From: an uncultured Lachnospiraceae bacterium
GTDB lineage: Bacteria; Bacillota; Clostridia; Lachnospirales; Lachnospiraceae
NCBI GenBank assembly: GCA_902796375.1
Contig: CADBOW010000155.1
Location: 1-5,774, forward strand
Direction: 5' to 3'
Length of the DNA: 5,774 bases
Part shown: one piece after another, positions 1-5,739 of the stretch
How positions within the stretch are numbered: the stretch's first letter is position 1
How the letters are laid out: the number at the start of each line of letters is the position of its first letter
Notes under the pieces: model-generated
What the model saw: the letters and a program-made list of their open reading frames with translations, nothing else
The model's database searches: none
What the model was told of the DNA's origin: nothing
Program-made: the position numbers and the translations under genes

Positions 1-72
1 CCGGACCAGCCGGATAAGCCGGACCAGCCGGATAAACCGGACCAGCCGGATAAGCCGGACACCCCGGATAAG
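1..72 (+). repeat. In-frame tandem repeat, 9-bp unit in an 18-bp higher-order period, coding PDQ-PDK
   Basis: Three 18-bp copies (1-18, 19-36, 37-54) alternate CCGGACCAG and CCGGATAAG/AAA. Two degenerate 9-bp units follow (CCGGACACC, CCGGATAAG; 55-72). The copies are almost identical at DNA level, the only difference being a synonymous AAA/AAG, which indicates recent expansion. The array reaches the left edge, so the true copy number is unknown. Confidence 0.9.
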
Positions 73-231
73 CCGACGACACCGGATATTTCGGAGAAAG
101 ATGATACACCGAAGACGAATGATGATACGCCCCTCGTTCCGGTTGCCGGAATGATGCTCCTGTCTATGGCAGGCTTCACCGTCGTAGCTTCCAGAAAACG
201 CAAAATGAAGCGTGATGAAAAGAAGAAATAA
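1..231 (+). CDS. C-terminal end of a repeat-rich, cell-wall-anchored surface protein (5' truncated by window)
   Basis: The open frame enters from the left edge and ends at TAA 229-231, giving 76 visible residues. Residues 1-24 are three-residue units of the type PDQ/PDK/PDT, a stiff, charged wall-spanning stalk. An acidic linker follows, then TPKTN at residues 36-40, a hydrophobic segment at about 45-64 (LVPVAGMMLLSMAGFTVVAS) and a basic tail (RKRKMKRDEKKK). This order of Pro-rich spacer, xPxTx motif, membrane helix and positive tail is that of a sortase sorting signal, so the protein is probably attached to peptidoglycan with its unseen N-terminal part exposed. The motif is TPKTN rather than LPXTG; an Asn in the last place recalls sortase B-type NP(Q/K)TN motifs, but the downstream helix looks like an ordinary class A-type signal. 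The ligand or enzymatic function lies outside the window and cannot be named. The gene converges on the transporter gene to its right. Confidence 0.8.
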   Translation, partial: PDQPDKPDQPDKPDQPDKPDTPDKPTTPDISEKDDTPKTNDDTPLVPVAGMMLLSMAGFTVVASRKRKMKRDEKKK

Positions 232-270
232 AGGTGGATCAGAAGCAAAAGAAGTAAATACATAAGTAAA

Positions 271-305
271 CAGGGCGGTCCTGCCGATGAAACAGGATCG
301 CCCTG
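271..305. terminator. Bidirectional hairpin between convergent genes
   Basis: CAGGGCGGTCCTG (271-283) pairs with CAGGATCGCCCTG (293-305), giving a 13-bp stem with one G·U (278/298) and a 9-nt loop. Downstream on the plus strand is ATCTTTATG. Downstream on the minus strand is TTTACTTATGTATTT, a somewhat better though interrupted U-tract. The stem starts four bases after the transporter stop codon and 39 bases after the surface-protein stop, so it can serve both transcripts. The weak U-tracts mean termination may be incomplete. Confidence 0.7.
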
Positions 306-309
306 ATCT

Positions 310-1275
310 TTATGTCTGATTCTCTTTCCGGGGGATCTGTGCCAGAATGATCGCTGCAAACATAAGAACACAGCCGATCAGCTCATCACGTGAAAGCGTC
401 TGTGACAGGATCAGAAGGCCTGCAATAACGGAGACTACGGATTCCAGACTCATTATGAGAGCGGCCAGTGTCGGATTCACATCCTTCTGACCGACCACCT
501 GAAGTGTGTATGCCACGCCGCAGGAGAGGACTCCGGCATACAGGATGGACCATTTTGCATCCCAGATATTCGACATGGAAACCGCTTTATGGAATACTCC
601 GGAATCCAGAATAAGCATTCCCGGCAGACTCAGGATTCCTGCGGAGAAAAACTGTATGCAGGAAAGGCCTATGCCATCTGCCCCCTTTTGATTGAAATGA
701 TCTACAGCAGTGATATGGATTGCAAATACAAGTGCACATCCGAGAAGCAGAAGATCGGATGTCCGGAAATTGAAGCTGCCCCCGAAGCCGATACAGAGAA
801 AATACAGTCCGCAGACTGCCAGGATCACACCGATCCAGATAAAAAGGCCGGTTTTCTTCTTACGGAGGATTCCGATGATGGGTACCATTATGATATAAAG
901 GGCTGTAAGAAATCCTGCTTTCCCGGCGGGTGCATCCATCATGGCGCCCTGCTGCAGGTTTGCGGCCACTGCCAGGATACATCCGCAGATGATGCCCGCG
1001 ATTCCCGTGGTTTTCAGCTCCTTCTGAAACGTGTAAGCACCGGTGGGATCCTTCGGGTCAGCTACCGGGATATCCCGTTCCTGGCTTCTTCGAAATCGAA
1101 TGCAGAGTATGGGTAGAAGAGTGAAGGAACCCAGAAAAAAACGGATGGTGCTGAAGGTAAACGGACCCACATTCTCCATTCCGGCGGACTGGGCTACAAA
1201 AGCGATTCCCCAGATCACGGCGGCGAGAAACAGAAGGCCGCAGTGTCCGATATTGTTTTTACTGATTTCTTTCAT
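310..1275 (-). CDS. DMT-superfamily (EamA-type) transporter
   Basis: A predicted 321-residue integral membrane protein of the drug/metabolite transporter superfamily. About ten hydrophobic helices can be placed: roughly residues 11-29, 38-60, 90-106, 118-136, 144-164, 173-189, 200-222, 243-261, 267-290 and 298-314. This matches the two five-helix EamA repeats. Family-like signatures are WGIAFVAQ at 22-29 in the first helix, and the SLESVVSVIAGLLILSQTLS stretch at 276-295, which corresponds to the LEPV-type motif of the second repeat. Length is normal for the family. The cytoplasmic linker between helices 2 and 3 (about 61-89) is longer and more charged than usual. The ATG start is supported by AAGGA (complement of 1284-1288) eight bases upstream. 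Members export or import amino acids, nucleobases, sugars or drugs; the substrate cannot be deduced. The gene is a lone minus-strand unit, divergent from dtd and convergent with the surface protein. Confidence 0.85.
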   Translation of the reverse strand: MKEISKNNIGHCGLLFLAAVIWGIAFVAQSAGMENVGPFTFSTIRFFLGSFTLLPILCIRFRRSQERDIPVADPKDPTGAYTFQKELKTTGIAGIICGCILAVAANLQQGAMMDAPAGKAGFLTALYIIMVPIIGILRKKKTGLFIWIGVILAVCGLYFLCIGFGGSFNFRTSDLLLLGCALVFAIHITAVDHFNQKGADGIGLSCIQFFSAGILSLPGMLILDSGVFHKAVSMSNIWDAKWSILYAGVLSCGVAYTLQVVGQKDVNPTLAALIMSLESVVSVIAGLLILSQTLSRDELIGCVLMFAAIILAQIPRKENQT

Positions 1276-1314
1276 ATGATATATCCTTTTTTGATGTTTA
1301 TGACAGACAGATAC

Positions 1315-1323
1315 ATTCTATCA
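1315..1323 (-). promoter_or_regulatory. Candidate extended -10 promoter for the EamA-type transporter
   Basis: Read on the minus strand this is TGATAGAAT, an extended -10 (TGn followed by TAGAAT, five of six consensus bases). No convincing -35 lies 16-18 bp upstream, which is common for extended -10 promoters. Transcription would start near 1308, leaving a leader of about 33 nt that contains the AAGGA ribosome site. Inferred from sequence match only. Confidence 0.45.
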
Positions 1324-1351
1324 CATTCGTCAGGTGCGGCGTAGGTTTTTC

Positions 1352-1380
1352 TTGCGAAATGCTTTGGGATTCGGTAAACT
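1352..1380 (+). promoter_or_regulatory. Candidate sigma-A promoter for the dtd operon
   Basis: TTGCGA (1352-1357) and TAAACT (1375-1380) are separated by exactly 17 bp; each matches four of six consensus positions. The predicted start near 1387 gives a leader of about 43 nt before the dtd ATG. It also lies inside the in-frame N-terminal extension of dtd, which argues against that extension being translated. With gaps of only 16-17 bp downstream, this promoter may drive dtd, the two-component genes and lepA together. Confidence 0.4.
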
Positions 1381-1419
1381 ATACGGGAGTATGTCTACAG
1401 GAAGCTTCAGGAAAGGATC

Positions 1420-1427
1420 GGAAAGGA
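1420..1427 (+). promoter_or_regulatory. Ribosome binding site that decides the dtd start
   Basis: GGAAAGGA lies just upstream of the ATG at 1430. A second purine-rich stretch, AGGAAAGGA at 1409-1417, precedes it. The spacing from the nearer GGA to the ATG is short, but this ATG is the only start that yields the MRFLVQRV amino terminus expected of the family. An in-frame GTG at 1334 would add 32 unconserved residues. Confidence 0.55.
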
Positions 1428-1429
1428 AA

Positions 1430-1900
1430 ATGCGGTTTTTAGTACAGAGAGTAAGTCATGCTTCCGTAACTGTGGAAGGGCAGGAAACCGGAAGGATCGG
1501 GCAGGGCTTTTTCGTTCTGATCGGCGTGGAGGATGCGGATAATCAGGCAGTTGCAGATAAGATGATCAGTAAGCTTCTGGGCCTCCGGATCTTTGAGGAT
1601 GCGGATGGAAAGAGCAATCTGGCGCTTTCCGATGTGGGAGGAGAGCTGCTGCTGATATCCCAGTTTACCCTGTATGCGGACGCACGGCACGGAAACCGGC
1701 CGTCCTATATTCAGGCAGGGAAGCCGGAATTTGCGAATGAGATGTATGAATATATCGTGGACAGCTGCCGAAATAAGGGCTATGTTACAGAAACCGGAGT
1801 TTTCGGGGCGGAGATGAAATGTCAGCTCCTGAATGACGGGCCCTTTACAATCTGGCTGGATTCCCATGAAATCTGTCCGAAGCTGCATGAGAATCTGTAA
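1430..1900 (+). CDS. dtd: D-aminoacyl-tRNA deacylase (Dtd)
   Basis: A cytosolic homodimeric editing enzyme that hydrolyses D-amino acids (and glycine mischarged on tRNA-Ala) from tRNAs, recycling the tRNA and keeping D-residues out of proteins. From the chosen ATG the product is 156 residues, close to the family's usual 145-150. The N-terminus MRFLVQRVSHASV is typical. The two family signatures are intact: SQFTL at 77-81, with Thr80 in the active site, and NDGPFT at 135-140, whose Gly137-Pro138 corresponds to the cis Gly-Pro chiral selector. The -SYIQAGKPE- region at 92-100 is also typical. The frame stays open upstream to a GTG at 1334, but that extension lacks family support. The gene heads a tight plus-strand run; the response regulator begins 17 bp after its stop. 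Identification is firm; the 5' end is slightly less so. Confidence 0.95.
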   Translation: MRFLVQRVSHASVTVEGQETGRIGQGFFVLIGVEDADNQAVADKMISKLLGLRIFEDADGKSNLALSDVGGELLLISQFTLYADARHGNRPSYIQAGKPEFANEMYEYIVDSCRNKGYVTETGVFGAEMKCQLLNDGPFTIWLDSHEICPKLHENL

Positions 1901-1917
1901 ATCACCGGAGGAGATCT

Positions 1918-2613
1918 ATGGAAAAAATACTGATCGCAGAAGATGATGCGGACCTTCTGAAGCTGTTTCGGACGGTACTGAAGAAAGAAGGCTATGAGGT
2001 GGTCACCGCAGAAGACGGCCTGATGGCATTTCGCTATCTGAAGAAGGAATATGTGGATCTGATCATTTCCGATATCATGATGCCGAATATGGATGGTTAT
2101 CAGCTGATCCGGGCGCTCAGGGATGCGGGACAGAAGACGCCGATCCTTCTGATCACTGCAAAGGAAGGCTTCGACGATATGCGAAAGGGATTCGCCCTCG
2201 GTACTGATGACTATATGGTAAAGCCGGTCAATATGAACGAGCTGGTTTTACGGGTGGGCGCCCTGATCCGCAGAAGTCAGATGCAGAATGAAAGGAAGCA
2301 GACCTTCGGCCCCATAGAGCTGGAAATGGATACCATGATCATGAAGGTGGGGGAGGAGGCTCAGGTTCTGCCGCAGAAAGAGTTTATGCTTTTGTATAAG
2401 CTTCTATCATCTACGGGGAAGACCTTTACCCGGCAGCAGCTGATGGATGAGATCTGGGGATCGGATTCTCCCAGTGATGTACGGACCGTGGATGTTCATA
2501 TCAACCGTCTCAGGGAGAGACTCCGCGATATCCCGGTCTATGAGATCGTTACCATAAGAGGGCTCGGTTACAAGATCATTTATAAGGAAACTCCCGGAAT
2601 ACAGCAGTCCTGA
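1918..2613 (+). CDS. OmpR/PhoB-family response regulator
   Basis: A 231-residue cytosolic transcription factor with two domains. The receiver (about 1-118) has the acidic pair Asp9/Asp10, phospho-acceptor Asp52 in SDIMMPNMDG, switch residues Thr80 and Tyr99, and Lys102 in the YMVKP motif, so all phosphotransfer residues are present. The winged-helix DNA-binding domain (about 128-225) contains the recognition-helix segment VRTVDVHINRLRERL (188-202) and the wing ending in IRGLGYKI. A strong GGAGGAG site (1907-1913) precedes the ATG. It is followed after 16 bp by a histidine kinase, its presumed phosphodonor. Targets cannot be read from the window; autoregulation of the dtd-lepA run is possible but no clear direct-repeat operator was seen in 1276-1429. 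No specific name (PhoP, VanR or others) is justified. Confidence 0.93.
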   Translation: MEKILIAEDDADLLKLFRTVLKKEGYEVVTAEDGLMAFRYLKKEYVDLIISDIMMPNMDGYQLIRALRDAGQKTPILLITAKEGFDDMRKGFALGTDDYMVKPVNMNELVLRVGALIRRSQMQNERKQTFGPIELEMDTMIMKVGEEAQVLPQKEFMLLYKLLSSTGKTFTRQQLMDEIWGSDSPSDVRTVDVHINRLRERLRDIPVYEIVTIRGLGYKIIYKETPGIQQS

Positions 2614-2629
2614 CAGGATCTGATCGAAT

Positions 2630-3706
2630 ATGATAAAGAAGAAAAGGAAACTGAATATCTTTTTTCTGCTTCACATGATCGTAACTACGGTTCTGATCAT
2701 ATTTCTGTCCGCCATCATTGCGATCTATCTGAGGGGAAGGGAGCAGCTCCAGAACTCGAACCGTCTGACCCCGGTGCTTTTTTTCCTTTGGATCACTGTG
2801 GCAACCATTGTGGCGAACCTGATCCTGTATCATAAAATGCGCCGCGTGTTTCAATCGGTGGAGGGTCTGAACCAGGCGACGGAAAAGGTGGCCAGGGGCG
2901 ATTTCAGCATAGAGGTCCGGCCGGATGAGCATTTGCATATCTCCGAGATCGAGGAGCTCTATGATTCCTTCAACCAGATGGTGCGGGAACTGGGAACCAT
3001 CGAAACCCTGCGGGATGATTTTGTGGCAAATGTTTCACATGAGATGAAGACACCCATAGCGGCGATCGACGGATATGCCACCCTGCTGCAGGATGAATCC
3101 CTGACACCGGAGGAACGGAAGCAGCATGTGGACAGTATTCTGTATAACTGCTACCGTCTGACAGCCCTGACCGGAAATATCCTGATGCTGTCCCGGCTGG
3201 ATAACGGAACGGTTCAGGTGAAGCGGGAACCCTTCCGGCTGGATGAACAGCTCCGGACGGTGATCCTCTCCATGGAGGAAAAATGGACGGAGAAGCAGAT
3301 GGAACTGGATATCGAAATGGATCCGGTAACCTATCTGGGGGATGAGGATCTGATCTATCATATATGGACCAACCTGATCTCCAATGCCATCAAGTTTTCC
3401 AACCCCGGAGGCCTGCTCCAGATCCGCATGGAGGAGAATCCTTCGGACACGGGCGTGGTCTGTGTTACGATACGGGATTCGGGCATCGGCATGACCGAGG
3501 AACAGATGGAGCATATGTATGACAAGTTTTATCAGGGGGACAAATCCAGGAGCAAGGAAGGAAACGGCCTGGGGCTGGCTCTGGTAAGGCAGATCGCAGA
3601 GGTCTGCAATATATCGATCTCAGTAAACAGCAAGAGGAGAAAGGGAACCACATTTATCCTGGAACTCCCCATGGAGCCCCAGGATGTGAAATCTCCAAGA
3701 ATATAG
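2630..3706 (+). CDS. Membrane sensor histidine kinase with a minimal extracytoplasmic loop
   Basis: A 358-residue kinase, the presumed partner of the upstream regulator. A basic N-terminus is followed by TM1 (about 11-34), an external loop of only about 14 residues (35-48), TM2 (about 49-67), a HAMP-like linker (about 68-120), a dimerisation/HisKA domain with FVANVSHEMKTP (His137 the phospho-site, Glu138 beside it), and a HATPase_c domain. The ATPase boxes are intact: N-box NLISNAIKFSN (Asn252), G1 RDSGIGM (Asp283, Gly285, Gly287), F-box around YDKFYQ (297-302) and G2 GNGLGLAL (311-318). The start is fixed between an in-frame TGA at 2621 and the first ATG; AGGA (2615-2618) lies 11 bases upstream, a weak ribosome site that may mean less kinase than regulator. 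The near-absence of an external sensor domain suggests sensing within the membrane or through a partner protein. Confidence 0.93.
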   Translation: MIKKKRKLNIFFLLHMIVTTVLIIFLSAIIAIYLRGREQLQNSNRLTPVLFFLWITVATIVANLILYHKMRRVFQSVEGLNQATEKVARGDFSIEVRPDEHLHISEIEELYDSFNQMVRELGTIETLRDDFVANVSHEMKTPIAAIDGYATLLQDESLTPEERKQHVDSILYNCYRLTALTGNILMLSRLDNGTVQVKREPFRLDEQLRTVILSMEEKWTEKQMELDIEMDPVTYLGDEDLIYHIWTNLISNAIKFSNPGGLLQIRMEENPSDTGVVCVTIRDSGIGMTEEQMEHMYDKFYQGDKSRSKEGNGLGLALVRQIAEVCNISISVNSKRRKGTTFILELPMEPQDVKSPRI

Positions 3707-3723
3707 TATAAAAGGAATACAAC

Positions 3724-5538
3724 ATGAATCACTTAGACCAGAAGAAGATCAGAAACTTTTGCATCATAGCACATATTGACCACGGAAAATCCACCCTGGC
3801 GGACCGGATCATAGAGAAGACCGGAACCCTAACCCAGCGTGAGATGCAGGAACAGGTACTGGATAATATGGATATCGAGCGGGAACGCGGGATCACCATT
3901 AAGTCCCAGGCGGTCCGTATCATATATAAAGCAGAGGACGGGGAGGAGTATATCTTCAACCTGATCGATACTCCGGGTCATGTGGATTTTAACTACGAAG
4001 TGTCACGTTCCCTGGCGGCCTGCGAGGGGGCGGTCCTTGTGGTGGATGCGGCCCAGGGAATCGAAGCGCAGACCCTTGCAAATGTATATCTGGCCGTGGA
4101 TCATAACCTGGAGGTTTTTCCGGTGATCAACAAGATCGATCTGCCTGCAGCCGATCCGGACCGGGTGAAAAATGAGATCGAGGATGTGATCGGGATCGAG
4201 GCGCAGGATGCACCGATGATCTCCGCCAAGCAGGGGATCGGGATCGAATCCGTGCTGGAGGAGATCGTAAAGAAGATTCCGGCTCCGTCGGGAGATCCGG
4301 AGGGACCCTTCAAGGCGTTGATCTTTGACAGCCTGTATGATTCCTATAAGGGCGTGATCATTTTCTGCCGCGTCTTTGACGGATCCATCGCCAGAGGAAG
4401 AAGGATCCGTATGATGGAGACCGGTGCCGAGGCCGAGGTGGTTGAAGTGGGTATCTTCGGTGCAGGCCAGTTCATTCCCCAGGAGGAGATCTCTGCGGGA
4501 ATGGTAGGCTATATCACCGCAAGTCTGAAAAATGTAAAGGAAACCGCCGTGGGGGATACCGTGACGGATGCGGACCGACCCTGTGCCGAAGCTCTTCCGG
4601 GCTATAAGCAGGCGCGTTCCATGGTGTTCTGCGGTATGTATCCGGCGGACGGGGCAAAGTATCCGGAGCTTCGGGATGCACTGGAGAAGCTTCAGCTGAA
4701 TGATGCGTCGCTTCAGTATGAACCGGAGACATCCGTGGCGCTTGGCTTCGGATTCCGGTGCGGATTCCTGGGCCTGCTTCATCTGGAGGTGATCCAGGAA
4801 CGACTGGAACGGGAGTACAATCTGGATCTGGTGACCACAGCTCCCGGTGTTGTATATCGTGTATATAAAACAAATGGAGAGATGATCGAGCTGACGAATC
4901 CCTCCAATCTGCCGGATCCCTCCGAGATCGAGTACATGGAGGAGCCCATCGTTTCCGCCGAGATCATGGTGACCACGGAATTTACAGGTGCCATCATGAA
5001 GCTGTGTCAGGAACGGCGCGGAAACTATATCAGTATGGAATACCTGGAGGAAACCCGTGTTCTTCTGAAGTATGATCTGCCGCTGAATGAGATCATATAT
5101 GATTTCTTCGATGCATTAAAGTCACGTTCCCGGGGATATGCTTCCTTTGATTATGAGTTGAAGGGGTATGAGCGCTCTGAGCTGGTGAAGCTGGATATTC
5201 TGATCAATCATGAGACCGTGGATGCCCTGTCATTTATCGTTTACAAGGGCTCCGCTTACGAGCGCGGCAGGAAAATGTGCGAGAAGCTGAAGGCGGAGAT
5301 CCCCAGACATCTTTTCGAAATTCCGATCCAGGCGGCCATCGGAGGAAAGGTCATTGCCAGAGAGACCGTGAAGGCCGTTCGGAAGGACGTGCTTGCTAAA
5401 TGCTACGGCGGCGATATCACCCGAAAGAGAAAGCTTCTGGAGAAGCAGAAGGAAGGAAAGAAGCGCATGCGCCAGATCGGAAATGTGGAAATCCCCCAGA
5501 AGGCGTTTATGTCGGTGCTCAAACTGGACGAAGAGTAA
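3724..5538 (+). CDS. lepA: Elongation factor 4 (LepA), ribosome-associated GTPase
   Basis: A full-length 604-residue translational GTPase that acts on the ribosome; reported roles are back-translocation of stalled ribosomes and support of 30S biogenesis. G-motifs are complete: G1 AHIDHGKST (16-24), G2 RGITIKSQ (55-62), G3 DTPGHVD (82-88) with catalytic His86, G4 NKID (136-139) and G5 SAKQG (167-171). Domain II follows at about 195-285, then the LepA-typical GFGFRCGFLGLLHLE (341-355), an EF-G domain V-like region ending near RGYASFDYEL, and the LepA-specific C-terminal domain ending in the lysine/arginine-rich KRKLLEKQKEGKKRMRQIGNVEIPQKAF stretch. It lacks EF-G domain IV, as expected for LepA. 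AAAGGA (3711-3716) is seven bases before the ATG. It starts 17 bp after the kinase stop and is followed by hemW, the classic Firmicutes order. No frameshift or missing motif was seen. Confidence 0.98.
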   Translation: MNHLDQKKIRNFCIIAHIDHGKSTLADRIIEKTGTLTQREMQEQVLDNMDIERERGITIKSQAVRIIYKAEDGEEYIFNLIDTPGHVDFNYEVSRSLAACEGAVLVVDAAQGIEAQTLANVYLAVDHNLEVFPVINKIDLPAADPDRVKNEIEDVIGIEAQDAPMISAKQGIGIESVLEEIVKKIPAPSGDPEGPFKALIFDSLYDSYKGVIIFCRVFDGSIARGRRIRMMETGAEAEVVEVGIFGAGQFIPQEEISAGMVGYITASLKNVKETAVGDTVTDADRPCAEALPGYKQARSMVFCGMYPADGAKYPELRDALEKLQLNDASLQYEPETSVALGFGFRCGFLGLLHLEVIQERLEREYNLDLVTTAPGVVYRVYKTNGEMIELTNPSNLPDPSEIEYMEEPIVSAEIMVTTEFTGAIMKLCQERRGNYISMEYLEETRVLLKYDLPLNEIIYDFFDALKSRSRGYASFDYELKGYERSELVKLDILINHETVDALSFIVYKGSAYERGRKMCEKLKAEIPRHLFEIPIQAAIGGKVIARETVKAVRKDVLAKCYGGDITRKRKLLEKQKEGKKRMRQIGNVEIPQKAFMSVLKLDEE

Positions 5539-5540
5539 GC

Positions 5541-5717
5541 TACGATTCGAGGGCCTATGACACGCGGCCTCGCGCATGCTCGCATGAACGCGAGGCTGTG
5601 GGGCAGAGGCTACGGCGAAGCCGTAACCACGAACGCCGCCGCAGCCACAAGTGGCGAAGCCACGACATACGTGCGAAGCACGGATGGGCTGCGGTCGGAC
5701 GAGTGGTGCGAATCGTA
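5541..5717 (+). ncRNA. Multibranched structured RNA element between lepA and hemW (possible HEARO/omega-RNA-type element without nuclease ORF)
   Basis: Hand folding gives nested helices covering most of the gap. P1: 5541-5549 with 5709-5717 (9 bp). P2: 5552-5556 with 5607-5611 (one G·U). P2a: 5563-5574 with 5589-5600 (two G·U), then a two-base bulge and CATG 5575-5578 with 5583-5586 around loop CTCG. P3: 5611-5616 with 5620-5625, sharing base 5611 with P2. P4: 5626-5630 with 5703-5707, continued after an internal loop and bulges by 5634-5646 with 5687-5701. P4a: 5651-5655 with 5659-5663. P4b: 5670-5674 with 5678-5682. Every non-Watson-Crick pair is G·U on the plus strand, favouring plus-strand RNA. 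No U-tract follows, so it is not an ordinary terminator, and no ORF is present. The repeated GCGAAGC hairpins with the CCGCAGCC...GGCTGCGG closing helix recall HEARO RNAs, the guide RNAs of IscB/IsrB; this resemblance is from memory and unverified. An intergenic palindromic repeat is the alternative. The structure is well supported; the identity is tentative. Confidence 0.6.
5541..5717. repeat. 9-bp terminal inverted repeat bounding the lepA-hemW element
   Basis: TACGATTCG (5541-5549) and CGAATCGTA (5709-5717) are perfect inverse complements 177 bp apart end to end. They begin two bases after the lepA stop and end exactly where a hemW leader resembling the lepA leader begins (5718). No flanking target-site duplication is evident. 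They may be the ends of an inserted element or just its closing RNA helix. Confidence 0.6.
5611..5682 (+). repeat. Three mini-hairpins with a shared GCGAAGC core
   Basis: TACGGC-GAA-GCCGTA (5611-5625), GTGGC-GAA-GCCAC (5651-5663) and CGTGC-GAA-GCACG (5670-5682). The loop-proximal seven bases GCGAAGC are identical, while the outer stem pairs differ and stay complementary, so pairing rather than sequence is preserved. GCGAAGC is known as an exceptionally stable mini-hairpin in single-stranded DNA, so the motif could act in ssDNA as well as RNA. Confidence 0.85.
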
Positions 5718-5739
5718 AAGAATATAAAAGGAATATGTT

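Noticed and set aside
589..1116. 175-residue plus-strand open frame opposite the EamA-type transporter
   Set aside because: The opposite strand encodes a membrane protein with clear family features; this frame lacks a recognisable domain and any convincing start signal.
1334..1429. In-frame GTG start adding 32 residues to Dtd
   Set aside because: The added residues do not resemble any Dtd N-terminus, the candidate promoter lies inside them, and the ATG at 1430 gives the normal family length and MRFLVQRV start.
4003..4782. 259-residue minus-strand open frame inside lepA
   Set aside because: It lies wholly antisense to a well-conserved lepA and its composition (His, Arg, Leu and Ile rich) is that of a reverse-complement shadow; no domain recognised.
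5230..5585. Minus-strand open frames overlapping the lepA 3' end and the structured gap
   Set aside because: Antisense to the conserved LepA C-terminal domain with no recognised motif; they arise from complementary codon patterns.
5541..5717. Intrinsic terminator of lepA
   Set aside because: Although rich in hairpins, no hairpin is followed by a T-run on either strand; the sequence after the last helix is AAGAATATAAAAGG.
5541..5717. CRISPR array
   Set aside because: The repeated cores are only seven bases, irregularly spaced and part of unlike hairpins; there are no uniform repeats with equal-length spacers.
5541..5739. T-box or metabolite riboswitch controlling hemW
   Set aside because: No T-box sequence, specifier stem or terminator/antiterminator pair was seen, and no riboswitch core I recognise; a cis-regulatory role cannot be excluded but no class is supported.
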